64,000 nucleotides of DNA from Cytophagales bacterium WSM2-2. GTDB lineage: Bacteria; Bacteroidota; Bacteroidia; Cytophagales; Cyclobacteriaceae. A program made the position numbers and the translations under genes. Shown here one piece after another: positions 28,281-35,808 of the stretch. The notes under the pieces were generated by a model that saw nothing but the letters and a program-made list of their open reading frames with translations, had not been told where the DNA came from and did not search any database. How positions within the stretch are numbered: the first letter of the stretch is position 1; each line of letters starts with the position of its first letter. Location: assembly GCA_015472025.1 (NCBI GenBank), contig BNHL01000001.1, positions 1,268,501-1,332,500 of the forward strand. The letters run 5' to 3'.

Positions 28281-30884
28281 ATGACGCCTCCCAAGCTTCC
28301 TCTCCGTTTCTTCCGCTGGTTCTGCCATCCGGAGTTGCGTGACTCCATCGAGGGAGATTTGATGGAGTTGTACAGAGAAAGAGCAAAGACAAAGGGAAAA
28401 AAGAGCGCTGATATTAATCTCGCAATAGATGTCCTGCTTCTTTTCAGGCCTGGAATTATCGGATTTGTAAAAAAAGATTACAGTTTAAACTACGTTATGA
28501 TTCAAAACAATTTCAAAATCGCATTTCGTAACCTGTGGAAAAATAAGGTTTCAAGCTCAATCAACATCCTTGGGTTAACAACCGGCATAGCCTCGTGTCT
28601 GTTTATACTCCTCTTCATTCAAAATGAGTTGAGTTTCGATCGCTTTCAGGAGAACGGCAGTCGTATCGCACGTGTAATTATGGAATATAGTTTCGATGGA
28701 GGGAGTGAAGTCACGAAGGGAAATTTTACAAGCACGAAAGTAGCTCCCGTTTTCTCGAGAACTTTTCCTGAAGTGGAAAAGGCCATTCGGATGACCGATG
28801 TGGAAATGATTGTGAAACACAATGATAATCTTATCACTGAAAAATCTTTCCTGTTTGCTGATTCTTCTTTCTTCGATGCTTTTCATTATGAGTTGATCAG
28901 TGGGAATATCAGCAGGGCATTAAACGGCCCAAACAAAGTAGTGCTCACAGAATCTACTGCACACCGGTATTTTGACAACGAGAGTCCGATCGGAAAAATC
29001 CTACTCATGGGTCCCGATGCCAGGCCATACGAAGTGACCGCGGTTATCAAAGACTATCCTGAAAATTCTCAGATCAGATTTGACATGGTCGGCTCATTCT
29101 CTTCAATGCATGAAAACCAAGAGTCTACCTACTTTGATGCAAACTATACCACCTATCTCCTGCTTCGAAATGAAGCCTCCATCGGTTCGTTACAACAAAA
29201 ACTCCATCCATTCATGGAACAAGAGTCGAAGGGAGATGGTGCAAAAATCAGATTTTACCTCGAAAAATTCGATCAGATCCACTTGCATTCCGAATATGGA
29301 GGATTTACTCCCAACACCAGCATCACCTATCTCTACATCCTTGCAGCAATTGCATTGCTCATTCTCGTCATTGTGTGTATCACGTATGTGAATCTGAGTA
29401 CTGCCAAGTCGGTAGACCGCGCGCGCGAAGTCGGAATAAGAAAAGTATCGGGGGCGGTAAAATCCCAATTGTTCTGGCAATTTATTGGCGAATCGTTTGT
29501 CGTTTGTTGTTTGTCTGTGCTGGTCAGCTTTGCCGCAACGGCCTCTCTCTTGCCTTACTTTAATCTGTTGGTTGAAAAACAGCTACAACTTCAAAATTTG
29601 CTCACGGCACCTTTCTTACTTATCTCTTTTTCGATCGTTTTGATGGTGAGCCTTTTCGCAGGTGGATATCCTGCCATTGTTTTGTCACGACTTCAACCGG
29701 CAAAAGTATTGAAAGGTGTTTTCCGAAATACCTCCTCTGGCAAATGGGTACAACCTTCTCTGATTGTTTTTCAGTTCAGCATTTCCGTGTTCCTGATTAT
29801 TGCCACTTTTATCATCCATGATCAGCTTGAGTTTATTCAGAGTCAAAAACTCGGTTATGATCGCAACCATCTCCTTCGTCTTCGTATCTCCTGGGATACT
29901 CCCTACGAAAAAGCTGAATCGATAAAGCAGCAGCTTCAGGTTGCTCCGGGAGTAATTGCAGTATCTCGATGCGCCAGTAGTCCTGTCCGGATTTCCAGCG
30001 GGTTCATGATGAGCAAGAGCGAAACGAAAGATGCCGAACAAATTTCAGTAACGGCCAATCCCATCGATCAAAGTTATATTCAGGTTACAGGGCTTGAATT
30101 CATTGCCGGAAGTAATATCACAGACCAGGACATGACGGACGCTGCCGTGCCCAACTGGGAAGAGCAAACCTACCATTTTATCCTGAGTGAAAGCGCAGCA
30201 CACAGATTGGGATGGACTCCCGCTGAAGCTATTGGCCAGCGTTTGAAATTGAAAAGAAAAGGTGTTGTTAGTGGTGTTGTGAAAGATTTCCATTTTCAGT
30301 CTTTGCACGAAAGCATCAAGCCCATTGTTTTATTCTCAGCTGCATCGGGAGGGACTTTGCTTCTGAAAATTGAAGGAGGCGATATACAAGGCTCGCTAGC
30401 CCAACTGGAAAGCCGGTGGAAAAAAATTGTACCTGATCGTCCGTTCGAATACCAGTTTATCAATGACGACTATAATCGTATGTACCGGTCAGAGCAGCAA
30501 CTGGGCGAAGTGATGAAATTATTTGCTGGCATTGCCATCGTCCTGGCGAGTCTTGGGTTGTTTGGCTTATCCTCTTACATGATTCAACAACGCACCAAAG
30601 AAATCGGAATACGAAAAATACTTGGGGCATCACCAGTAAACTTGCTTTCATTATTGTCTCGTGGTTTCATACGACTCGTTCTGCTTGCTATCATAGTAGC
30701 ATCCCCGATTGCGTATCTGCTGATGTCTCAATGGTTGAACAGTTTTGCTTACCGCATCGGCCTGTCATGGTGGGTATTCCTTGTGGCTGGATCAATCACC
30801 ATCGTCATCGCAATATTGACGGTTAGTGTTCAAGGCATGAAAACATCAATCGCTAATCCAGTGAAAAGTTTGAGATCGGAATGA
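28281..30884 (+). CDS. FtsX/MacB-type orphan ABC permease with prefix domain, copy 5
   Basis: 867 aa. Prefix domain begins MTPPKLPLRFFRWFCHPEL; EGDLMELYRERA; FRPGIIGF. Helix near 93-115 (INILGLTTGIASCLFILL), periplasmic domain, FtsX domain with REVGIRKVSGAVKSQL, second periplasmic domain, C-terminal FtsX domain with KEIGIRKILGASPVNL, ending NPVKSLRSE. Same row and orientation as the other copies; 71 and 80 nt gaps on its two sides are filled by the repeat. Confidence 0.92.
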   Translation: MTPPKLPLRFFRWFCHPELRDSIEGDLMELYRERAKTKGKKSADINLAIDVLLLFRPGIIGFVKKDYSLNYVMIQNNFKIAFRNLWKNKVSSSINILGLTTGIASCLFILLFIQNELSFDRFQENGSRIARVIMEYSFDGGSEVTKGNFTSTKVAPVFSRTFPEVEKAIRMTDVEMIVKHNDNLITEKSFLFADSSFFDAFHYELISGNISRALNGPNKVVLTESTAHRYFDNESPIGKILLMGPDARPYEVTAVIKDYPENSQIRFDMVGSFSSMHENQESTYFDANYTTYLLLRNEASIGSLQQKLHPFMEQESKGDGAKIRFYLEKFDQIHLHSEYGGFTPNTSITYLYILAAIALLILVIVCITYVNLSTAKSVDRAREVGIRKVSGAVKSQLFWQFIGESFVVCCLSVLVSFAATASLLPYFNLLVEKQLQLQNLLTAPFLLISFSIVLMVSLFAGGYPAIVLSRLQPAKVLKGVFRNTSSGKWVQPSLIVFQFSISVFLIIATFIIHDQLEFIQSQKLGYDRNHLLRLRISWDTPYEKAESIKQQLQVAPGVIAVSRCASSPVRISSGFMMSKSETKDAEQISVTANPIDQSYIQVTGLEFIAGSNITDQDMTDAAVPNWEEQTYHFILSESAAHRLGWTPAEAIGQRLKLKRKGVVSGVVKDFHFQSLHESIKPIVLFSAASGGTLLLKIEGGDIQGSLAQLESRWKKIVPDRPFEYQFINDDYNRMYRSEQQLGEVMKLFAGIAIVLASLGLFGLSSYMIQQRTKEIGIRKILGASPVNLLSLLSRGFIRLVLLAIIVASPIAYLLMSQWLNSFAYRIGLSWWVFLVAGSITIVIAILTVSVQGMKTSIANPVKSLRSE

Positions 30885-30964
30885 AATGGTTGCTTGTTGT
30901 TGAGTGCTAGTTATTCGTAATTGCCAGCAACCCAACAACGATCAACCAATAACTAATAACGAAA
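30885..30964. repeat. Intergenic imperfect inverted repeat, between permease copies 5 and 6
   Basis: 80 bases. Left part GGTTGCTTGTTGTTG and TAGTTATTCGTAA; right part CAACCCAACAACGATCAACC and AATAACTAATAACGAAAATG. The last 14 bases before the permease ATG match those of the 25506 copy almost exactly. Confidence 0.6.
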
Positions 30965-33607
30965 ATGACACCTCCAAAACTCCCTCTCCGCTTCTTCCGG
31001 TGGTACTGCCATCCGGAGTTGCGCGACCCTATCGAGGGGGATTTGATGGAACTGTATAAAGAAATGATTAAAACATCCGGCAAACGAAAAGCAGATTTCA
31101 ATTTCGTGATTGACGTTTTGTTGTTGTTCAGGCCGGGAATTATCGGGAGAGGAAACAAGGAATATTCAATAAATAGTTACGCTATGCTTAAAAATTATTT
31201 CAAGATCGGTTGGCGGAGCATGTTGCGCCAGCGCATGTATTCATTCATCAAGATTGGTGGTTTTGCCATCGGAATTGCAGCATGTCTTCTGATCACTTTG
31301 TTCATTCGCGAAGAATTGAGCTATGACACCCGCTATCAAAATGGAGATCGCATCTTCCGCGTGGTGGTCGCTTACAATTTTAATGGAGAATCCGGCAAGG
31401 ACGTCTGGTTCCAGGCACCATTCGCGAAAGCGTTGAAAGACGATTATCCTGAAATAGAAAAAGTAGGACGCTATAACTCCAGCGAACTCTTTGGAGCGGG
31501 AAGTGCTCAGATTCGCAGAGACGACCAGCCCGACAATACTTACGAAGAAGGCTTTGTTTATGCTGATCAGGCATTGCTGGAGATTCTGCAAGTGCCCATG
31601 GTTTACGGAAGCCTGGCGCATTGCCTCGACAATCCTAAAACGATTGTTATCACAAAACGAAAAGCTGACAAATTCTTTCCCAACGAAAACCCTGTGGGCA
31701 AGCTGATGATCGTCAATAATAATGAGAAGGAGCCCTATCGTATTGGCGGTGTCATTGAAAACCTCCCTCCGGCTTCACATTTGCAATACGATTTCTTTCT
31801 CACCATGACAGGCGTTGAATTCTGGAAAGGTGAGCAGTCAGATTGGGGCGCTACCAACTACCCGACTTACATACAACTGCGGGAAGGGTCTGACAAAAGC
31901 CAGCTTGAAAAGAAAATGATAGGTGTTATCAATAAATACTTACTTCCCAGGTGGATAAAAGATGGCGTGCCAAATGCAGATGTGCTGGCTAAAAGTGCCT
32001 GGTTTATTCTTCAGCCCGTGAAAGATATTTATTTGAAATCAGAAGGAATCAGCGATCCCGTATCTCATGGCGACATCCGTTTCGTCTGGTTGTTTGGGGC
32101 TATTGCCGCATTCATCCTGCTGATCGCTTGCATCAACTTCATCAATTTGTCTACAGCTAAATCAGCCAATCGCGCAAAGGAAGTTGGCCTTCGAAAAACG
32201 GTTGGATCAAATCGGAGCAGCATCATCAATCAGTTCCTGACAGAATCTTTGCTCTTCAGTTTCATTTCTTTCGGACTTGGATTAATGTTGGCTGAACTAC
32301 TGATGCCATTCTTCAATTCGCTTGCCGCGAAATCATTGTTCATTCCATGGAAAGAATGGTGGTTCATTCCTATCGTGGTCGCCTCATCTGTGATCATTGG
32401 TATCCTTGCCGGAATCTATCCTTCATTCTATTTATCGTCTTTCAAACCGATCCAGGTGCTGAAAGGAAATTTGAGCAAGGGAAGCAAGAATTCATTTACA
32501 CGAAGCACACTGGTCGTATTTCAGTTCACAACATCAATTGTCCTGATTATCGCTACGGCAGTCATTTACAGGCAGGTCAATTTCATTCTGAATACAAAAG
32601 TCGGCTTCGACAAAGACCAGGTGCTGGTACTCCGCGGCACGAGCACACTCGGGAATCAGGTAAAAACATTTAAAGACGAACTTCAGCAATTGGCCTCCGT
32701 GAAGGGCGTAACCGTGAGTGATTACCTTCCTATCAAAGGAACCAAGCGAAATGGTAATGGTTTCTGGATAGAAGGGAAACAAAATGAAGATCATTCGCTC
32801 GGTGTGCAGTTCTGGCGTGTGGACCCTGACTATATCAAAACGATGGGAATGAAAATTGTAGACGGACGGAATTTTTCACCAGACGCTGTTTCAGATTCCG
32901 CTTCTATCATAATTAACCAGACCATGGCTAGAAAACTCGGACTGAAAGATCCCGTGGGTAAACGGGTACAAAATTGGCGCGCATGGAATGTAGTTGGCGT
33001 GGTTGAAGACTTCAATTTTGAATCGCTTCGCAACGAAGTCGGGCCGTTGTGCATGGTGTTGGGAGAGAGTCCCGGGATTGTGTCGGTAAAATTAAACGCA
33101 CAAAGTCTGACGGCAGCTTTGCCCGCCATCGAATCACTCTGGAAAAAAATTGCTCCTCACCAACCCATCCGTTACTCTTTCCTTGATGAGAGCTTTGCCC
33201 GGATGTATGATGACGTGAAAAGGATGGGCCGCATCTTCACAAGTTTTGCCGTGCTGGCTATTATCGTAGCATGCCTCGGTCTGTTTGCGCTGTCCTCATT
33301 CATGGTGGAGCAACGGGGGAAGGAAATCAGTATCCGGTTGGTACTGGGCGCATCACTTCAAAATATATTCAGTATCCTGACGGTGAACTTTCTTAAACTG
33401 ATTGTCGTGTCAATCTTCATCGCTGGGCCAATTGCCTGGTACATGATGAACCAATGGTTATTGGATTTCAATTACAGAACAAAAATAACCTGGGATGTTT
33501 TCGCAATCACTGGAGGTATGGCCATCCTGATCGCATTGTTCACGATAAGTTATCAGGCCATCCGTGCTGCACTGGCGAAACCCGTTAATAATTTAAGATC
33601 GGAGTAG
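30965..33607 (+). CDS. FtsX/MacB-type orphan ABC permease with prefix domain, copy 6
   Basis: 880 aa, the longest copy. Prefix domain MTPPKLPLRFFRWYCHPEL, EGDLMELYKEMI, FRPGIIGR; helix near 95-118; FtsX domain with KEVGLRKTVGSNRSSI; C-terminal FtsX domain where the usual EIGIRKxLGAS motif has become KEISIRLVLGASLQNI (Lys to Leu). Ends NPVNNLRSE-like (KPVNNLRSE). Last gene of the row, followed by the fourth inverted repeat and a convergent cupin gene. Confidence 0.92.
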   Translation: MTPPKLPLRFFRWYCHPELRDPIEGDLMELYKEMIKTSGKRKADFNFVIDVLLLFRPGIIGRGNKEYSINSYAMLKNYFKIGWRSMLRQRMYSFIKIGGFAIGIAACLLITLFIREELSYDTRYQNGDRIFRVVVAYNFNGESGKDVWFQAPFAKALKDDYPEIEKVGRYNSSELFGAGSAQIRRDDQPDNTYEEGFVYADQALLEILQVPMVYGSLAHCLDNPKTIVITKRKADKFFPNENPVGKLMIVNNNEKEPYRIGGVIENLPPASHLQYDFFLTMTGVEFWKGEQSDWGATNYPTYIQLREGSDKSQLEKKMIGVINKYLLPRWIKDGVPNADVLAKSAWFILQPVKDIYLKSEGISDPVSHGDIRFVWLFGAIAAFILLIACINFINLSTAKSANRAKEVGLRKTVGSNRSSIINQFLTESLLFSFISFGLGLMLAELLMPFFNSLAAKSLFIPWKEWWFIPIVVASSVIIGILAGIYPSFYLSSFKPIQVLKGNLSKGSKNSFTRSTLVVFQFTTSIVLIIATAVIYRQVNFILNTKVGFDKDQVLVLRGTSTLGNQVKTFKDELQQLASVKGVTVSDYLPIKGTKRNGNGFWIEGKQNEDHSLGVQFWRVDPDYIKTMGMKIVDGRNFSPDAVSDSASIIINQTMARKLGLKDPVGKRVQNWRAWNVVGVVEDFNFESLRNEVGPLCMVLGESPGIVSVKLNAQSLTAALPAIESLWKKIAPHQPIRYSFLDESFARMYDDVKRMGRIFTSFAVLAIIVACLGLFALSSFMVEQRGKEISIRLVLGASLQNIFSILTVNFLKLIVVSIFIAGPIAWYMMNQWLLDFNYRTKITWDVFAITGGMAILIALFTISYQAIRAALAKPVNNLRSE

Positions 33608-33668
33608 AGTCGTGGATCGGTTATTAGTTATACGTTATTCAGGCTACAACGAATAACCAATTACGAGT
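33608..33668. repeat. Intergenic imperfect inverted repeat after permease copy 6
   Basis: About 61 bases: CGGTTATTAGTTATACGTTATTC on the left and CAACGAATAACCAATTACG on the right, so GGTTATT/AATAACC can pair. It sits between convergent genes, where a terminator would be expected, but has no U-tract. Confidence 0.5.
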
Positions 33669-33674
33669 AGCGTA

Positions 33675-34037
33675 CTAAATCCACTCGAGGTCAGTAACTG
33701 TCTTTTCAGTGATGACATCACCAGTGTGCTTTGTTTCTTTCGGCTCGATCAGCATCAGCTGCACTTCCTCACCGTTGGTGCGTGGCCGGTGCTCTACACC
33801 TTTAGGCACCGTAAGGATCTCCCCTGCCTTCACTTCGATGGTCTTGTCGCGGAAGTCCATGATGAGCGTGCCCTTCAACACCACAAATAGTTCGTCTTCA
33901 TGTTCATGTTTATGCCATACAAATTCATCTTTAATTTTGGCTAACTTGATAAAGTTTTCGTTGAGCTCGCCCACAATGTAAGGGTGCCAGTGCTCACTGA
34001 ACTTTGAAAATTTTTGTAAGAGATTTATCGATTCCAT
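33675..34037 (-). CDS. Small cupin-domain protein
   Basis: 120 aa single-domain cupin. Motif 1 is visible as WHKHEHEDELFVVLKGTLIMDF (His-x-His and Glu metal ligands near 42-48) and motif 2 as GEILTVPKGVEHRP near 71-84. Metal-dependent enzyme or sugar/metabolite-binding protein; function open. Alone, convergent with the permease row and divergent from the SnoaL-DinB gene. Confidence 0.9.
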   Translation of the reverse strand: MESINLLQKFSKFSEHWHPYIVGELNENFIKLAKIKDEFVWHKHEHEDELFVVLKGTLIMDFRDKTIEVKAGEILTVPKGVEHRPRTNGEEVQLMLIEPKETKHTGDVITEKTVTDLEWI

Positions 34038-34091
34038 ATTTCTGTTGGTTCGATCTGAAAATTAGTGAAAGTTAAATTTAAATCAGCGGGA

Positions 34092-34141
34092 GAATTACCG
34101 AAGTTCGGGGGTTGGATTTCCCCAGGCTAAAGTGGTAATTC
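34092..34141. promoter_or_regulatory. Nested inverted repeat upstream of the SnoaL-DinB gene
   Basis: GAATTACC (34092-34099) is perfectly inverted as GGTAATTC (34134-34141), and between them GGGG near 34117-34120 can pair with CCCC near 34130. The structure ends 32 bases before the ATG at 34174. Could be an operator or a folded 5' leader. Confidence 0.3.
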
Positions 34142-34173
34142 ACAACCCCGATAAAAAAAACAAACTCAACCCT

Positions 34174-35070
34174 ATGAAAACCTACCGTCTGTTCCTGATC
34201 TTCCTGTTGGCTGCAGCTTGTGCTGATCGCAATTCTGAAATCAAAGATGCGATGCGCCAATACGACAAACTTACTTTCCGGATGAATGGCGACTCGCTTG
34301 CCGACATGTATACTCAAAATGGTGTATTGAGTGGCAAAGGCATGGGCAAGTATGTGAGCCGGGATTCCATCCGCAAGTTTTTAAAATCATTCAAAACCGC
34401 TGACATTCAGTTGATCTCCAATTTCACCAAGGCAGAATCCATCACACTCAGCGGTGACACAGCCGTAGTGAAAGGCACCTACGAGCAGAAAGCAAAACTG
34501 GCGCAGGGAGACACCGGTACTTACGTAGGCACATTCACTGCTAAGTGGCTGAAAGAAAACAACCGTTGGTTTATCACCAATATGTATACCGTGCCTACCA
34601 AGACGATGGCTACATTAAAATCTGTATTGCTGCGACAACTGAAAACCACGCACACGCAAAAAGACTGGTTCGTTCCTGCTAACATTGCGGTTGAAGGACT
34701 CACCGCCAAGCAAGCCATGTGGAAAGACGGAAGTGGAAATCACTCGACCGGACAACTGGCCTATCATCTTGCATTCTGGAACGAGCGACTGCTCAAACAA
34801 TTCAAAGGCGAAGCCGTACCTGAATTCAGCGGTGACAACCAGGAGACCTTCGACAAATTTGATGAGAAGCAATGGAGTGACATCGTGAAAAAACTGGACG
34901 ATGTACTTAGCGCGTGGGAAGAGGAAATCAAAAAAGCCGATGAAACCAAACTCAGCGACTGGCAAGAGAACATCGCCAACATGAACACACACAACGCCTA
35001 CCACACCGGCCAGATTATTTTCTTGCGCAAACTGCAGGGAAGCTGGGACCCCGAGAAGGGCGTTAAGTAA
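34174..35070 (+). CDS. Lipoprotein fusing a SnoaL/DUF4440-like domain to a DinB-like domain
   Basis: 298 aa from the ATG at 34174, chosen because it opens a lipoprotein signal (MKTYRLFLIFLLAAACADRN, lipobox AAAC); an in-frame upstream ATG would add 14 polar residues. Residues about 20-140 form a SnoaL/NTF2-like cone fold (YDKLTFRMNGDSLADMYT, VKGTYEQKAKL, WFITNMYTVP). Residues about 150-298 form a DinB four-helix bundle with likely metal ligands His in HSTGQLAYHLAFWNE and in MNTHNAYHTGQI. Both parts occur singly in many Bacteroidota; the fusion on a lipoprotein is unusual. Function unknown; DinB folds act in thiol transfer and metal-dependent hydrolysis. Confidence 0.85.
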   Translation: MKTYRLFLIFLLAAACADRNSEIKDAMRQYDKLTFRMNGDSLADMYTQNGVLSGKGMGKYVSRDSIRKFLKSFKTADIQLISNFTKAESITLSGDTAVVKGTYEQKAKLAQGDTGTYVGTFTAKWLKENNRWFITNMYTVPTKTMATLKSVLLRQLKTTHTQKDWFVPANIAVEGLTAKQAMWKDGSGNHSTGQLAYHLAFWNERLLKQFKGEAVPEFSGDNQETFDKFDEKQWSDIVKKLDDVLSAWEEEIKKADETKLSDWQENIANMNTHNAYHTGQIIFLRKLQGSWDPEKGVK

Positions 35071-35100
35071 TTGATTTAAGAATTCGGAGACGTGTTGATT

Positions 35101-35160
35101 GTGGGATACCCCCGCCCACATGCTATCGGGGGCTTTCCGCTCCTATCCCTGCCCCGTGAC
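35101..35160. repeat. Dispersed short intergenic repeat, copy A
   Basis: Positions 35130-35151 (core GGGCTTTCCGCTCCTATCCC) are identical over 22 bases to 62151-62172 next to the rRNA operon, and the preceding GGATACCCCCGCCCACA also aligns to the other copy with gaps. A small non-coding repeat unit of the genome; the function is unknown. Confidence 0.6.
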
Positions 35161-35189
35161 TTCTCCGGGCGGAGTTTACGGGTGATTCT

Positions 35190-35451
35190 GAAACATTTCG
35201 GTATGATTTGTAAAAGTTTCCGCGCATTGCGTAAACTTTTCCATAAGTCGTCGAAACATTTCGATGCTGTACCGAAACATTTCCGAACCTCATAGAAACT
35301 TTTCCACAAGTCTCGGAAACATTTCAATACCGTATCGAAACATTTCGGTATGAAATGGAAATGCTTCGATGACCTACGTAAACTTTTCGGAATGATTTCG
35401 AAAGGTTTACGCAAGGCGTGGAAACTTTTCCGCGTCTTGTGGAAAACCGAC
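35190..35451. repeat. Phased array of twelve 21-bp units with GAAACATTTC core
   Basis: Twelve consecutive units of exactly 21 bp (starts 35190, 35211, 35232 and so on to 35421) plus a partial thirteenth (35442-35451). Positions 1-10 of each unit are near-palindromic: five are GAAACATTTC exactly, AAA occupies positions 2-4 in all twelve, and TTTC positions 7-10 in ten. The 11-bp spacers are diverged but fall into families (units 1, 8 and 10; 3 and 6; 2, 11 and 12; 4 and 9). There is not one indel. Because 21 is a multiple of 3 and the core is palindromic, both strands read as heptads of type xKxFxxx. The minus strand is open throughout; the plus strand has a TAG at 35293-35295. Confidence 0.9.
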
Positions 35452-35808
35452 TCTGTGCCCGAGGCGAACCATAAAATCACCTAAATAAGGCTGAAAATGT
35501 ACTTTGGGCCCTGGAAATGGAATTAAAGTGGCAGGATGGAGAACTTATGAAAGTCTGGGAGCATAAATTAAACACTACTTCCCCGCTTCTTCCATTCTCC
35601 TCCGAAGCTGACCTTGCCTTATTTATTACGCAAGCTGGAAGTTCTTCAACCAACTGTGGGAGGCGGGCTCGATGGCAGCAGAGTCAGATCAATAAAGTCC
35701 ACACGATAAAGTACCAAACATCGTAACTGTTGTTTTGATTGATTTGGCAAAGGCTAGCACCTTTCTTGTCACATACTAACTCCTCCGCTTTTTTCGTTCT
35801 ATCCGTCC
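35452..35808. other. Gene-poor stretch after the array
   Basis: About 357 bases between the array and the methyltransferase gene. The longest open stretch (35517-35726, plus strand, 69 codons, beginning MELKWQDGELMKVWEHKL) has no family I know and no clear promoter; it may be a remnant. Nothing else is recognisable. Confidence 0.5.

Noticed and set aside
17333..33607. MacAB-TolC efflux operon
   Set aside because: No MacA adaptor, ATPase or outer-membrane factor is present; the permeases carry an extra prefix domain.
35190..35451. CRISPR-like reading of the 21-bp array
   Set aside because: Core of 10 bp and spacers of 11 bp are far too short, spacers resemble one another, and no cas gene lies in the window.
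35076..35480. Minus-strand 134-codon frame through the array as an annotated gene
   Set aside because: Openness follows from the palindromic core and the 21-bp period, and the frame runs on through a dispersed repeat. Kept as a finding, not as a gene.
35517..35726. 69-codon ORF as a gene
   Set aside because: No family resemblance, no promoter and no neighbour link; reported only within the gene-poor stretch.
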